A stretch of DNA of 16,645 bases from GCA-2731375 sp046582635 (GCA_046582635.1 JAYGEA010000350.1:1-16645), one strand, 5' to 3'; positions 1 to 7,225 are shown, counted from the first letter of the stretch. Translations and numbers: made by a program. Notes: generated by a model from the letters alone, not told the origin.

Positions 1-137
1 AAGTCCGCCTCCACCCGGGCGTTGGCTTCGTCCACATGACGCCACCAATGCCAGGCTTCCACGCCGGCAAACCCGATCACCACCGCCACGGCCAGAAAGA
101 CCGCCGGCTTTATCCAATTACGGCCCGCTGTTGCCAT
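1..137 (-). CDS. Probable HlyD/EmrA-family membrane fusion protein, N-terminal part only
   Basis: Only the first 45 residues are in the window; the gene continues past position 1. A short polar start (MATAGRNWIKP) is followed by one hydrophobic segment at about residues 11-28, an aromatic patch (WHWW), then DEANARVEAD. That last stretch resembles the 'TDDAYVxAD' entry into the periplasmic part of HlyD/EmrA adaptor subunits of export pumps. If so, the protein is anchored in the inner membrane and links a transporter to the periplasm. The ATG lies just 3 nt after the stop of the upstream 2-hydroxyacyl-CoA lyase, so the two are probably cotranscribed and perhaps translationally coupled; no good ribosome site is visible. 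The family call rests on a short stretch, so another single-pass membrane protein is possible. Confidence 0.5.
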   Translation of the reverse strand, partial: MATAGRNWIKPAVFLAVAVVIGFAGVEAWHWWRHVDEANARVEAD

Positions 138-140
138 AGA

Positions 141-1796
141 TTACGTTGTCAGCCACCCGAACTGCTGGGGCTTACGGCCCGCCTCCGGGTGCAGCACGAC
201 GTTGACCAAGGCGGGGCCCGGGTGGGCCTTTGCCTCTTCCAAAGCGCCGGCCAGATCTTTCGGATCCTCGACAAAGAACCCCTTGCCGCCGAACGCTTCC
301 ATCATTTTGTCATAGCGGGCCCCGATGGTCAGGACACCGGGGGGCAGGGGGGCGTCGGTCGGGAATTCCGCGATGCCCTTGCCGATACCGCCGTTGTTTA
401 GCACAACGATCTTGATGGGCAGGTTGTGGCGGCAGGCGGTCTCGATCTCCATGCCGGAGAAACCAATGGCGCTGTCGCCGGAGACCGAGATGATGGGACG
501 GTCGGGATGCACCACGGCCGCCGCGATGGCAAAACCCATGCCGATGCCCATGGTGCCGTACGTGCCCGCGTCCAGGCGCAACCGTGGCGCCGCGTTGGGC
601 AGCTGGGTGCGGCCGATGTCCATGGTATTGGCGCCCTCGCCGATAATCACCGCGTCTTCCGTGGCCCAGGCGCTGATGTCCTTCAGGGCGCGGTAATAGT
701 TCGTGGGCGCGCTGTTGTCATCGATCATGGGTTGCACGGCGGCGGCATTGGCGGCGGCCTTTTCCTCGATCGCCGCCATCCAGTCGCTGCCGGCGGGGAA
801 GAACCATTGCCGCTGTTCCAGGGCCGAATTGAGCTGCCCGACGATGGTCTTGCCGTCGCCCACCAAGGCAACTTCCGTGGGCCGGTTGTTGCCGATGGCC
901 TCTGGCGAAATATCCAGCTGCACGATGCGCACGTCCTTGTTGAAGCGCGGCGGCAGGCCGTAATGCATGATCCAGTTCAGCCGCGCGCCCATCAAAAATA
1001 TCACGTCCGCCTCTTTCAGGGCATGGCTGCGCGCCGCGCCAACGGAGAGGGGGTGAGTGTCAGCCATCACGCCCTTGCCCATGGGCGAGGCCAGGAACGG
1101 CAATTGGGTGCGTTCGATAAAGGCACGCACCTCGTCCTCGGCCCGTGACCAGGCCATGCCCTTGCCGATGATGACCAGGGGCCGTTCGGCGGATTCCATG
1201 GCATCCAGGGCGGCTTCGATGTTTTCCGGCAGGGCCTGCATGCGCGGCGGCTCGGGGATCGTGGCCATCATCTGGACATCGTCCTCGTCTACCTCGCCGC
1301 CGATGATGTCGTCGGGCATGTCCAGATAGGCGGCACCCGGCCGGCCGTAGATGGAATGGCGGACGGCCTGCTCCACATAAAAGGGGACGCGGTGCACGTG
1401 TTCCACCGCATGGGCGTATTTGCAGAACGGCGAGGCGATCTGCACCTGGCGTTCCTCCTGGAAACCGCCCATGCCGTTTTGATAAGTGGGCGAGGCGCCG
1501 CCGATCATGATCATGGGCCAGCAGTTCTGCTGCGCGTTGGCCAGGCCCGCCAGGCCATGCACCACGCCGGGTCCCGAGACGGTCAGGCAGGCGCCGGGCC
1601 GCCCGGTCATATAGCCGACGGCCTGGGCGGCATATGAAGCGGATTGCTCGTTCCGCATGCCCATATACTTGATGCCGACCTCTTGCGCGGCGGCGGCGAT
1701 GGGCTGCACCGGGAAACCGACGATCCCGAACATATGCTCCACGCCCTGTTGCTTCAGACTGCGCGCCATCAACTGCGCGCCCGTAACCTTACCCAT
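141..1796 (-). CDS. Thiamine-diphosphate-dependent 2-hydroxyacyl-CoA lyase (HACL/oxalyl-CoA decarboxylase family)
   Basis: 551 residues, full length for the family. It is expected to cleave a 2-hydroxyacyl-CoA into formyl-CoA and an aldehyde or ketone in the cytoplasm. Visible landmarks are the cofactor-activating glutamate E50 in MRNEQ, GGFQEE (110-115, matching GAFQE of human HACL1), GARLNWIMHYGLPPR (270-284, nearly identical to HACL1), EGANTMDIGRT (387-397), and the ThDP/Mg site GDSAIGFSG (440-448) to NNGG (467-470). The C-terminus RKPQQFGWLT also follows HACL1 rather than oxalyl-CoA decarboxylase. One oddity is residue 472: family members usually have NNxGIY, but this protein has NNGGIG, replacing an active-site tyrosine. 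The start has a clear AGGAG about 8 nt upstream. It sits 38 bp after a formyl-CoA-transferase-like gene on the same strand. The family is certain; the true substrate is unknown. Confidence 0.9.
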   Translation of the reverse strand: MGKVTGAQLMARSLKQQGVEHMFGIVGFPVQPIAAAAQEVGIKYMGMRNEQSASYAAQAVGYMTGRPGACLTVSGPGVVHGLAGLANAQQNCWPMIMIGGASPTYQNGMGGFQEERQVQIASPFCKYAHAVEHVHRVPFYVEQAVRHSIYGRPGAAYLDMPDDIIGGEVDEDDVQMMATIPEPPRMQALPENIEAALDAMESAERPLVIIGKGMAWSRAEDEVRAFIERTQLPFLASPMGKGVMADTHPLSVGAARSHALKEADVIFLMGARLNWIMHYGLPPRFNKDVRIVQLDISPEAIGNNRPTEVALVGDGKTIVGQLNSALEQRQWFFPAGSDWMAAIEEKAAANAAAVQPMIDDNSAPTNYYRALKDISAWATEDAVIIGEGANTMDIGRTQLPNAAPRLRLDAGTYGTMGIGMGFAIAAAVVHPDRPIISVSGDSAIGFSGMEIETACRHNLPIKIVVLNNGGIGKGIAEFPTDAPLPPGVLTIGARYDKMMEAFGGKGFFVEDPKDLAGALEEAKAHPGPALVNVVLHPEAGRKPQQFGWLTT

Positions 1797-1834
1797 GTCT
1801 CGACTCCTGTGTTTTTGCTCGATTGATTGCTTTT

Positions 1835-3076
1835 TTAAATAACCTGACGTTCCCGCATATCCCGCACCTCATCGGCGGAATATCCAAGCCAATCGCCATA
1901 TATCGCTTCATTGTCGGCGCCCAGCAGGGGCGATGATTGCACCGGCACATGGCTGTCGGACATGCGCAAGGGCCAGCCGGTGACAATGACCTCACCGCGC
2001 TGGGGATGATCGATTTTGTTCATGATGCCGCGGGCATGCAGATCCGGGTCATGCATCAATTCCAAGGTGTTGAAGACCGCGCCGCAGGGCACGCCCGCGC
2101 CGGCCACCGCCGCCATCACCTCGTCCTTGGTATGCTGCATGGTCCAATCCGAAATCGCCCCATTGACGACCCCCTTGGCCTCGTACCGGGCCAAGGGGGT
2201 CTGCAAGTCGGGATCGTCGATCATGTCCTCGCGCCCGATAATGCGGGCCAGGCGGCGCCAATGTTCCTCGTTGGCGCGGGAGGCGAAGATATAGCAATAA
2301 TCGTCCGGCCCGCCCGGCTTGCACGGGTACAGCCCGCCCGGCGTGGAGCCGACGATCTCGTTGCCTCCCCTGGGCACGGCTTCCTCGAACGGCACCTGTT
2401 TGGACATGGGCGTGCGGCAATAGTTCAGCATGGCATCGCGCATGGCGATCTGAATATGCTGGCCGCGCCCGGTGGTGGTGCGCTGAAACAAGGCGCCCAG
2501 GATACCCATGGCGCATAACATGCCCGTTCCCGTATCGCCAATGGTCGGGCCTGGCCGCACCGGCGGGCGCCCCGGCTCGCCATTCACCGCCATGGTGCCG
2601 CCCGTGGCCTGGGCGATCATGTCAAAGGCAAGGTAATCGGCATGTGGGCTGTCGGGCGCGAAGCCCTTGATCTGGGCAAATATGATCCGGGGATTGATCT
2701 GGCTCAGCCGTTCGTAGTCGAACCCCAGCCTGGCGAAGGTGCCCGGAGCCATGTTCTCTATCACCACGTCGGCGCCCTCGATCAGCTTCACCAACAGCGC
2801 CTTGCCTTCGTCGGATTTCAGATTACAGGTCACGCTGCGTTTGTTCAGATTGAAATACAGAAAATAGTTGGCGTCCACGCCCGGCTTGTCCGTACCGCTC
2901 CAGCGGCCGGGATCTCCCTGCTTGGGTTCCTCCACCTTGACCACGTCGGCACCCATCCAGGCCAGGGCCTCGGTGCAGGAGGGTCCCGCCTCGAACTGGG
3001 TCAGATCGATGACCTTGATACCGCTGAGAGCGGCAGCTTGGGCGGAGGTGGTATCGGATGTGATGGTGCCGTCCAT
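1835..3076 (-). CDS. CaiB/BaiF (family III) CoA-transferase, formyl-CoA-transferase-like
   Basis: 413 residues from the chosen start. Family III enzymes move CoA between carboxylic acids through aspartyl-CoA thioester intermediates. The N-terminal Rossmann half has LSGIKVIDLTQFEAGP and GADVVKVEEPKQGDPGR. The catalytic Asp is D181 in GPTIGDTGTGM, aligning with D169 of formyl-CoA:oxalate CoA-transferase. VPRGGN (234-239) and the following glycine loop (GSTPGG, 243-248, where Frc has GGGGQPG) also match the Frc subgroup. The start at 3076 has AGAGG about 10 nt upstream; a longer frame to 3154 would add 26 unlikely residues and intrude on the divergent promoter region. It is first in an operon with the HACL gene. 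Inference: it could transfer CoA from formyl-CoA, the HACL product, to the incoming hydroxy acid. The acceptor cannot be read from sequence. Confidence 0.88.
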   Translation of the reverse strand: MDGTITSDTTSAQAAALSGIKVIDLTQFEAGPSCTEALAWMGADVVKVEEPKQGDPGRWSGTDKPGVDANYFLYFNLNKRSVTCNLKSDEGKALLVKLIEGADVVIENMAPGTFARLGFDYERLSQINPRIIFAQIKGFAPDSPHADYLAFDMIAQATGGTMAVNGEPGRPPVRPGPTIGDTGTGMLCAMGILGALFQRTTTGRGQHIQIAMRDAMLNYCRTPMSKQVPFEEAVPRGGNEIVGSTPGGLYPCKPGGPDDYCYIFASRANEEHWRRLARIIGREDMIDDPDLQTPLARYEAKGVVNGAISDWTMQHTKDEVMAAVAGAGVPCGAVFNTLELMHDPDLHARGIMNKIDHPQRGEVIVTGWPLRMSDSHVPVQSSPLLGADNEAIYGDWLGYSADEVRDMRERQVI

Positions 3077-3198
3077 GGACGTATTCCTCTCAATCGTACG
3101 GGGAATGATTGCATCGGAGCTGGCAATTGGGGACAATGCCAGTAACTGGGACATGTTATTCTCAATTGGGCATTATAGACAGGGAAGCGGAACGACGC
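3077..3198. promoter_or_regulatory. Divergent intergenic region with repeated CAATTGGG boxes
   Basis: This 122-bp gap separates the start of the minus-strand CoA-transferase/HACL operon from the start of the plus-strand glyoxalase, so both promoters must lie here or overlap the gene starts. The octamer CAATTGGG occurs at 3124-3131 and again at 3163-3170. The first copy is part of an imperfect palindrome (GGCAATTG..CAATGCC, 3122-3140). The second is followed by CATTATAGAC, which could contain a -10-like element for the glyoxalase. These could be operator sites shared by both genes. No regulator gene is present in the window, and the promoter assignment is tentative. Confidence 0.3.
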
Positions 3199-3639
3199 AT
3201 GAGATATCTTCACACTATGATACGGGTGACCAACCTCGACGCCACGCTGCACTTTTTTTGCGACCTGCTGGGCATGGTCGAGGTGCGCCGCATGGAAAGC
3301 GAAAAGGGCCGCTTTACCAATATCTTCCTTGCCGCCTCCGGTGACGAGGATGCGGCGCGCGAGACCCGGGCGCCGGTGGTGGAGCTAACCTACAACTGGG
3401 ATCCAGAGGCCTATGACGGCGGGCGGAATTTCGGCCATCTGGCCTTCCAGGTCGAGGATATCTACAAGACCTGCCAGGACCTGATGGACGCGGGCATCAC
3501 CATCAACCGGCCGCCCCGGGACGGCTACATGGCCTTCATCCGCACGCCGGACAACATCTCTATCGAGCTGCTGCACACCGGCGACCCCCTGCCGCCCCAG
3601 GAACCCTGGGCATCGATGGAAAACACCGGCAGCTGGTAA
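3199..3639 (+). CDS. gloA: Glyoxalase I (lactoylglutathione lyase), VOC superfamily
   Basis: 146 residues, close to the 135 of E. coli GloA. It should isomerise the hemithioacetal of glutathione and methylglyoxal (or another 2-oxoaldehyde) to S-lactoylglutathione. The start MRYLHTMIRV mirrors MRLLHTMLRV of GloA. All four metal ligands are in place: H5, E62 (VVELTYNW), H80 (NFGHLAF) and E123 (ISIELL), as in the short Ni-type enzymes. The C-terminus carries a proline- and tryptophan-rich tail (about residues 128-146) beyond the core. The ATG at 3199 was preferred over the upstream in-frame start at 3109 because homology begins exactly here, with AGGGA and GGAA purine stretches just upstream. 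It is divergent from the CoA-transferase/HACL operon, which suggests a role in clearing reactive aldehydes, but that link is inferred only from position. Confidence 0.88.
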   Translation: MRYLHTMIRVTNLDATLHFFCDLLGMVEVRRMESEKGRFTNIFLAASGDEDAARETRAPVVELTYNWDPEAYDGGRNFGHLAFQVEDIYKTCQDLMDAGITINRPPRDGYMAFIRTPDNISIELLHTGDPLPPQEPWASMENTGSW

Positions 3640-3681
3640 AGTTTCGACTGGACGAAATGTCGGTTGATCGCGCGATGGCCC

Positions 3682-3753
3682 TGGATACCCGGATCAAGTC
3701 CGGGCATGACAGCGTTCGCTCGTCGTCATTGCCGGACTTGATCCGGCAATCCA
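3682..3753. repeat. Intergenic inverted repeat, alphaproteobacterial palindromic family
   Basis: Two 29-bp arms (3682-3710 and 3725-3753) are reverse complements with about four mismatches, separated by a 14-bp loop. Each arm carries its own near-palindromic core, ccggatcaagtccgg in one orientation and ccggacttgatccgg in the other. It fills the gap between two convergent genes, the glyoxalase ending at 3639 and the amidohydrolase ending at 3788. It could fold into a long hairpin and end transcription from both sides. A related copy is at 11800-11893. Short translated frames across it start MPGLDPGIQ, a familiar artefact of this repeat in alphaproteobacterial annotation. Confidence 0.85.
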
Positions 3754-3787
3754 GAGCCGTCTGGCGCGGCTCTGATGATAGGGCGCT

Positions 3788-4807
3788 TCAGACTTTCATG
3801 TTGTAGGCGGTGGCGGCGGCAACCGTGAATAAATGCTGTTTTTCCGAGGGCGAGGCGGCGGCGGCCAGGCGCTTGAAGGCATTCCAGCAGACCTGATAGC
3901 TGCACCAACGCTTCTGCACGGGAAAGTTCGACTCGAACATGGATCGCGACGGCCCGAAGGCCTCGATGCAGGTTTCGATCCAGGGCTTCCAGGCGGCGGC
4001 AACCTCCTCGGAGCCGGGCGGCAGGCTGCGGTCGCCATCGAAACCCGGCATGCGGATCGGCAGGGCGCCGAGTTTGACGTAAATATTCGGCCGTTCGCCA
4101 AGGCGCTTGATGCGCGCCCGCCAGTCGGCAAAGACTTCCTCGCCCCGGCCCCGATAGGGCCCGCCCAGAATCGGGGTGCCCACGTGGTTCAGGATAATGC
4201 GCAAATCCGGTATCGCATCCGCCAGTTCGCCGACGTCGTCCAGTTGCGGATGATAAGCCCAGGTATCCAACGACAGGTTCATCCCCGCCAGCACCCTGGC
4301 GGCCGCCATGACCCGGCTGTCCACCAGCATCTTCGGTGCCGGGACGACGTTATTGATGGCCTCGTGTTGGTCCCAGCCGGCAGAATAGCGCACGCCGTGA
4401 AAACGCCCGGCGGAGGCCTCCACATGGCTCTCCAGCAGGGCTTTCACACCCCCGCCCAGGGTCATGTCCACATTGCCGAACATAACCTCGCAGGCCCGGG
4501 TGGCGCCGAATTGGCCGCCGGCGCTCATGGCGGCCTGGCCGCGCACGAATTCCGTCTCGCCCAGTGAACGTTCGGCTTCCGGGCCGGTCTGGCGGTACAT
4601 GGAATGGCATTCGGCGAACACGGTGGCAACGATATTGTGACCGCTGGCGAGATCCATCGCCAGTTCCGGCATCAGGTAGGTATAGCCGTTGCGCAGCCAC
4701 AAATGATGATGCGGGTCGATAATGGCCAGGTCCGGCTCCAATATCGCCTCGTCAAGCTTGCCAAGCCAATCGTCGTCGGGGGCGGTGTGCCCCATGTTCG
4801 CGGCCAT
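3788..4807 (-). CDS. Amidohydrolase-family metal-dependent hydrolase (COG3618/Amidohydro_2 type)
   Basis: 339 residues, a single TIM-barrel domain of the usual length. Members hydrolyse lactones, amides or pyrone-type esters, or act as decarboxylases. IIDPHHHLW (29-37) supplies the first metal-binding histidines, followed by VFAECHSMYR (63-72), HPQL (186-189), NHVGTP (207-212) and FESNFPVQK (291-299). In the relatives I recall, the last motif reads NFPVDK; here Gln298 stands where that Asp, a candidate metal or catalytic residue, would be. The start at 4807 has GGGAG about 7 nt upstream; M5 is an alternative. It lies 14 bp after the TauD-type dioxygenase on the same strand, so the two almost certainly form an operon and may act on successive intermediates. 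The substrate is unknown. Confidence 0.85.
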   Translation of the reverse strand: MAANMGHTAPDDDWLGKLDEAILEPDLAIIDPHHHLWLRNGYTYLMPELAMDLASGHNIVATVFAECHSMYRQTGPEAERSLGETEFVRGQAAMSAGGQFGATRACEVMFGNVDMTLGGGVKALLESHVEASAGRFHGVRYSAGWDQHEAINNVVPAPKMLVDSRVMAAARVLAGMNLSLDTWAYHPQLDDVGELADAIPDLRIILNHVGTPILGGPYRGRGEEVFADWRARIKRLGERPNIYVKLGALPIRMPGFDGDRSLPPGSEEVAAAWKPWIETCIEAFGPSRSMFESNFPVQKRWCSYQVCWNAFKRLAAAASPSEKQHLFTVAAATAYNMKV

Positions 4808-4821
4808 GATGATCTCCCAGG

Positions 4822-5919
4822 TTAAATTTGCGCGATGCCGCCCCGCACGGTGCCCGCCGCCACATTGCGCCACAGCACTTCGTGATCCTCGGGCAGGGCC
4901 CGGCTGTTGGGCATGGCCAGCCACAAACGATGCAGCAGGCGGCGCTGATCGATGCCGGCGCCGCCCTGATCGTCATTGTGATCGTTATTGTGATCTTCAT
5001 ACGCCGTGCGGGCGTGGTAGATCACATGGTTGTTGATGAACTGCATATCGCCTGGCCGCATGGTCATCTCCATGCAATGCTCCTCGGCCAGATCATGCAG
5101 CTGATCAAGCGCGTCCCAATGGGCTGCGTCCATGCGGGGCACATTGAGCATTTCCTGGGCCGCCTCCACATAGGTGCGGGAATAGTGCGAGGTAAAACGG
5201 CCCTCGACCTGGCCGAATACCGGCAGGGCATAACTCAACAATTCGCCGCCGCGTTCTTCGCCCAGGCGGGCCCGGTGCAGGGGTTCATACAACAGGGCCG
5301 CCAGATCGGGACGCCGTTGCAACATGGCGTTATGCACCGTGGCGGAGGAGGCGATGCGGCTGACACCGCCTGATTTGGCCTGGCGCACGCAGAGCAGGCC
5401 GACCACGTCCGTGCGGTCGGTGTGAAAGCGCAACAGGCTGTTGGACAGGGTGCGCGCCTTGGATGAATGGAACCGGCTGCCGTCCCGCGCCGTCAATTCG
5501 TGGCCTTGCAGCGCATCGGTGTCCCGGTCCTCGTCCTGGATGTCCCGCATCAACAGGGCATTGCAGTCTTGGAAGACCGGCGCACCGAGATTTAGGCCGA
5601 TGCCGTACCAGACGTGGCGCAAGCCGCCGCCATTCTGGTCATTAAATTCGGTCACGGGCAGACCGGATAAATTGGCCAGACCGCTGCCGTTCTCCAATTC
5701 CTCGGCCATTTCCGCCAGCAAACCGGCGGTGCCGGGCAGGGGGAAATCGGCTTTTGTCATTTGGTCCCAAGCCAGTCCCTGTTGCCGCACAGCGGCCAGG
5801 GCGCCATGAATTTCCGCGATGTTGTCGCGACTCAAGGTAAAGCGCCAACGGGGATCGTTTTCCATGGCCCGGCCTTGCCAGGCGCAGACGCCGTCAATCG
5901 CACGGGGAGTAGTTGTCAT
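4822..5919 (-). CDS. TauD/TfdA-family 2-oxoglutarate/Fe(II)-dependent dioxygenase
   Basis: 365 residues. The family hydroxylates an unactivated carbon of a small organic substrate, using O2, Fe(II) and 2-oxoglutarate. The iron facial triad is visible as H166 and D168 (LLRFHTDRTD) and the distal H302 (NNHVIYHARTAYED). An arginine in RRLLHRLWL (326-334) is the expected 2-oxoglutarate anchor. The N-terminal AWQGRAMENDPRW (13-25) resembles the substrate-lid start of a common proteobacterial subgroup, which supports the ATG at 5919 (weak GAGAG upstream). Between the distal His and the Arg, a Asp/Asn/His-rich loop (309-325) is encoded by a 12-bp tandem repeat. It is the first gene of a two-gene operon with the amidohydrolase. 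The substrate cannot be inferred; it is not obviously taurine-specific. Confidence 0.88.
   Translation of the reverse strand: MTTTPRAIDGVCAWQGRAMENDPRWRFTLSRDNIAEIHGALAAVRQQGLAWDQMTKADFPLPGTAGLLAEMAEELENGSGLANLSGLPVTEFNDQNGGGLRHVWYGIGLNLGAPVFQDCNALLMRDIQDEDRDTDALQGHELTARDGSRFHSSKARTLSNSLLRFHTDRTDVVGLLCVRQAKSGGVSRIASSATVHNAMLQRRPDLAALLYEPLHRARLGEERGGELLSYALPVFGQVEGRFTSHYSRTYVEAAQEMLNVPRMDAAHWDALDQLHDLAEEHCMEMTMRPGDMQFINNHVIYHARTAYEDHNNDHNDDQGGAGIDQRRLLHRLWLAMPNSRALPEDHEVLWRNVAAGTVRGGIAQI
4968..5000. repeat. 12-bp tandem repeat inside the TauD-family gene
   Basis: Two full units (gatcgtcattgt, 4968-4979; gatcgttattgt, 4980-4991) and a partial third (gatcttcat, 4992-5000) lie in frame. On the minus strand they encode DHNN-DHND-D-type residues at about 309-317 of the dioxygenase. 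A 12-bp unit can change copy number without breaking the frame. Confidence 0.8.
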
Positions 5920-6271
5920 TGTCTCTCAATCCAAAATCGCCAACAAAATCTTCCAAAAAGTCCATTCGTGCCGGATATTAACGCAGCTTGGAAGTTTAGC
6001 CTGGATCGGGGCCTGGTTTCCAGGCTGGATTGCTTTTTGCCAAAGTTGGGCGCCAGTTTGCGCAGCCGGTTTTCCCCGCACACGCCAAGGTTCGGCTGGG
6101 CCGAGTCTGGAAACAGGGTCGCATGGGTCAGCGGGCGCATGTCTCACTCAAGGGATTGAATCGGCGCGCTAGACCTACCAACGGGCAGCCGACCTGCCTC
6201 TGCGTGCCGGGTTTGACGGTTCAATTCCGCTCCGCCCCTAACAAGGCAAAGAAAACGTTCAATTTTCCCGT
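5920..6271. other. 352-bp intergenic region upstream of the TauD operon
   Basis: No convincing gene is present. The region lies between the start of the TauD-family gene and the end of the first Sel1 gene, both on the minus strand. It should hold the promoter of the TauD/amidohydrolase operon and perhaps the end of the Sel1 transcript. A perfect 6-bp hairpin with a TTT loop (gcctggtttccaggc, 6011-6025) is followed on the plus strand by gcttttt (6032-6038). Near 6216-6239 is a segment that looks like the T-arm and 3' acceptor strand of a tRNA, with no matching 5' part. Short overlapping frames here lack ribosome sites and recognisable protein character. Confidence 0.5.
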
Positions 6272-7225
6272 CTATTTCCTGCGCTTTTGGCGATCCAGCC
6301 AAGCATGCGCCAGCGTCGCACCTTCGGCGATATCAGCCGGAGCCATGTCCTTCGTCATCATACTCTTGATTTTCACGGCATCTTTGTTGCCACCCGCAGC
6401 AGAAATACTAATCCATTTCAGGGCGATGATATAGTCGATAGCCACGCCGTGACCGCGAAAGTATTTCCCACTAAGACTTAACTGGGCGCCGCTGACACCC
6501 TGTTCCGCCGCGACTCGGTGCCAGCGAGCCGATGCAGCCATGTCGCGCGGCACGCCGTCGCCTTCCGCGTATGCATAGCCGATCATTTGCTGTCCGCTTG
6601 AGTTCCCATTTTTTGCGGCCAACAGATACCATTTCGCCCCTTCGACATTGTCCACGCCAACGCCCAAGCCCTGTTTGTACAAGATACCGATATTAAATTG
6701 AGCCGATGACTTGCCCTGCGCGGCGGCCAAGCGGTACCATTTCATCGCTTTCCCATAGTCTGGAGCAGCACCGTTACTTCTGTGATATGAAACGCCCAGG
6801 TCAAACTGGGCCCCTGCGTGGCCTTGTTGAGCAGCCTTGCGTAACCATTCCAGAGCCGCCGCATCGTCCCGTGGCGTCCCTCGACCCCAACCATATAATC
6901 GTCCAAGCAAATATTGTGCCGTGGCATAGCCTTGTCGCGCCGACCGGCCGTACCATTTGAAAGCTTCGGCGTCGTCTTGCTGTACGCCGCGGCCGATCCA
7001 ATACAAGCCTGCAAGGCTACTCTGAGCACCAGCATCGCCACGTTCGGCATGTTGTTTAAAAATCTTCAAGGCGGATGAATAATTGCCTTCACGATAGGCT
7101 TTGGCGCCATCCGAAATGGTCTGAGCACCGGCAGGCCACATCAGACCCTGACTCGTGCAAAAATGGAGCAACGCAACAGCACAAAGACGGGTCGCGCGAA
7201 CGTCGCCGATGCATAAGATTGCCAT
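6272..7225 (-). CDS. Exported Sel1-repeat protein (A)
   Basis: 317 residues. An N-terminal hydrophobic segment (about 12-30) ending in WPAGAQ looks like a Sec signal peptide, so the protein is probably periplasmic. Six consecutive 36-residue Sel1-like repeats follow at about 65-280, each with the pattern AQ..LG..Y..G.GV..D...A.KWY..AA.QG. These form an alpha-solenoid used for protein-protein contacts. The C-terminus (DIAEGATLAHAWLDRQ) matches the end of the neighbouring paralogue. The ATG overlaps the upstream stop as TAATG, with a strong GGAGGG 5 nt before it, so translation is probably coupled. Bacterial Sel1 proteins serve as scaffolds or regulators in envelope signalling and stress; nothing here shows the partner. 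Confidence 0.85.
   Translation of the reverse strand: MAILCIGDVRATRLCAVALLHFCTSQGLMWPAGAQTISDGAKAYREGNYSSALKIFKQHAERGDAGAQSSLAGLYWIGRGVQQDDAEAFKWYGRSARQGYATAQYLLGRLYGWGRGTPRDDAAALEWLRKAAQQGHAGAQFDLGVSYHRSNGAAPDYGKAMKWYRLAAAQGKSSAQFNIGILYKQGLGVGVDNVEGAKWYLLAAKNGNSSGQQMIGYAYAEGDGVPRDMAASARWHRVAAEQGVSGAQLSLSGKYFRGHGVAIDYIIALKWISISAAGGNKDAVKIKSMMTKDMAPADIAEGATLAHAWLDRQKRRK

Noticed and set aside
141..1796. Calling this gene oxalyl-CoA decarboxylase outright
   Set aside because: GARLNWIMHYGLPPR, GGFQEE and the QFGWLT C-terminus match 2-hydroxyacyl-CoA lyase more closely, and the usual active-site Tyr is missing; the general family name was kept instead.
3077..3154. Longer N-terminus for the Frc-like CoA-transferase
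   Set aside because: The extra 26 residues lack family similarity, occupy the divergent promoter region, and the ATG at 3076 has a good ribosome site.
3525..3707. Minus-strand frame beginning MPGLDPGIQ
   Set aside because: It is the translation of the palindromic repeat plus the antisense of the glyoxalase gene.
6011..6038. Rho-independent terminator (hairpin followed by gcttttt on the plus strand)
   Set aside because: No plus-strand gene ends upstream, the stem is only 6 bp, and six bases separate it from a short T run. It may be part of the TauD operon leader instead.
6216..6239. tRNA or tmRNA 3' end (T-loop TTCAATT with an acceptor-like ccgcccc)
   Set aside because: No matching GGGGCGG 5' strand lies at the right distance, the T-stem has a mismatch, the only upstream anticodon-like hairpin has a 5-base loop in the wrong place, and CCA is absent. 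At most a decayed remnant.
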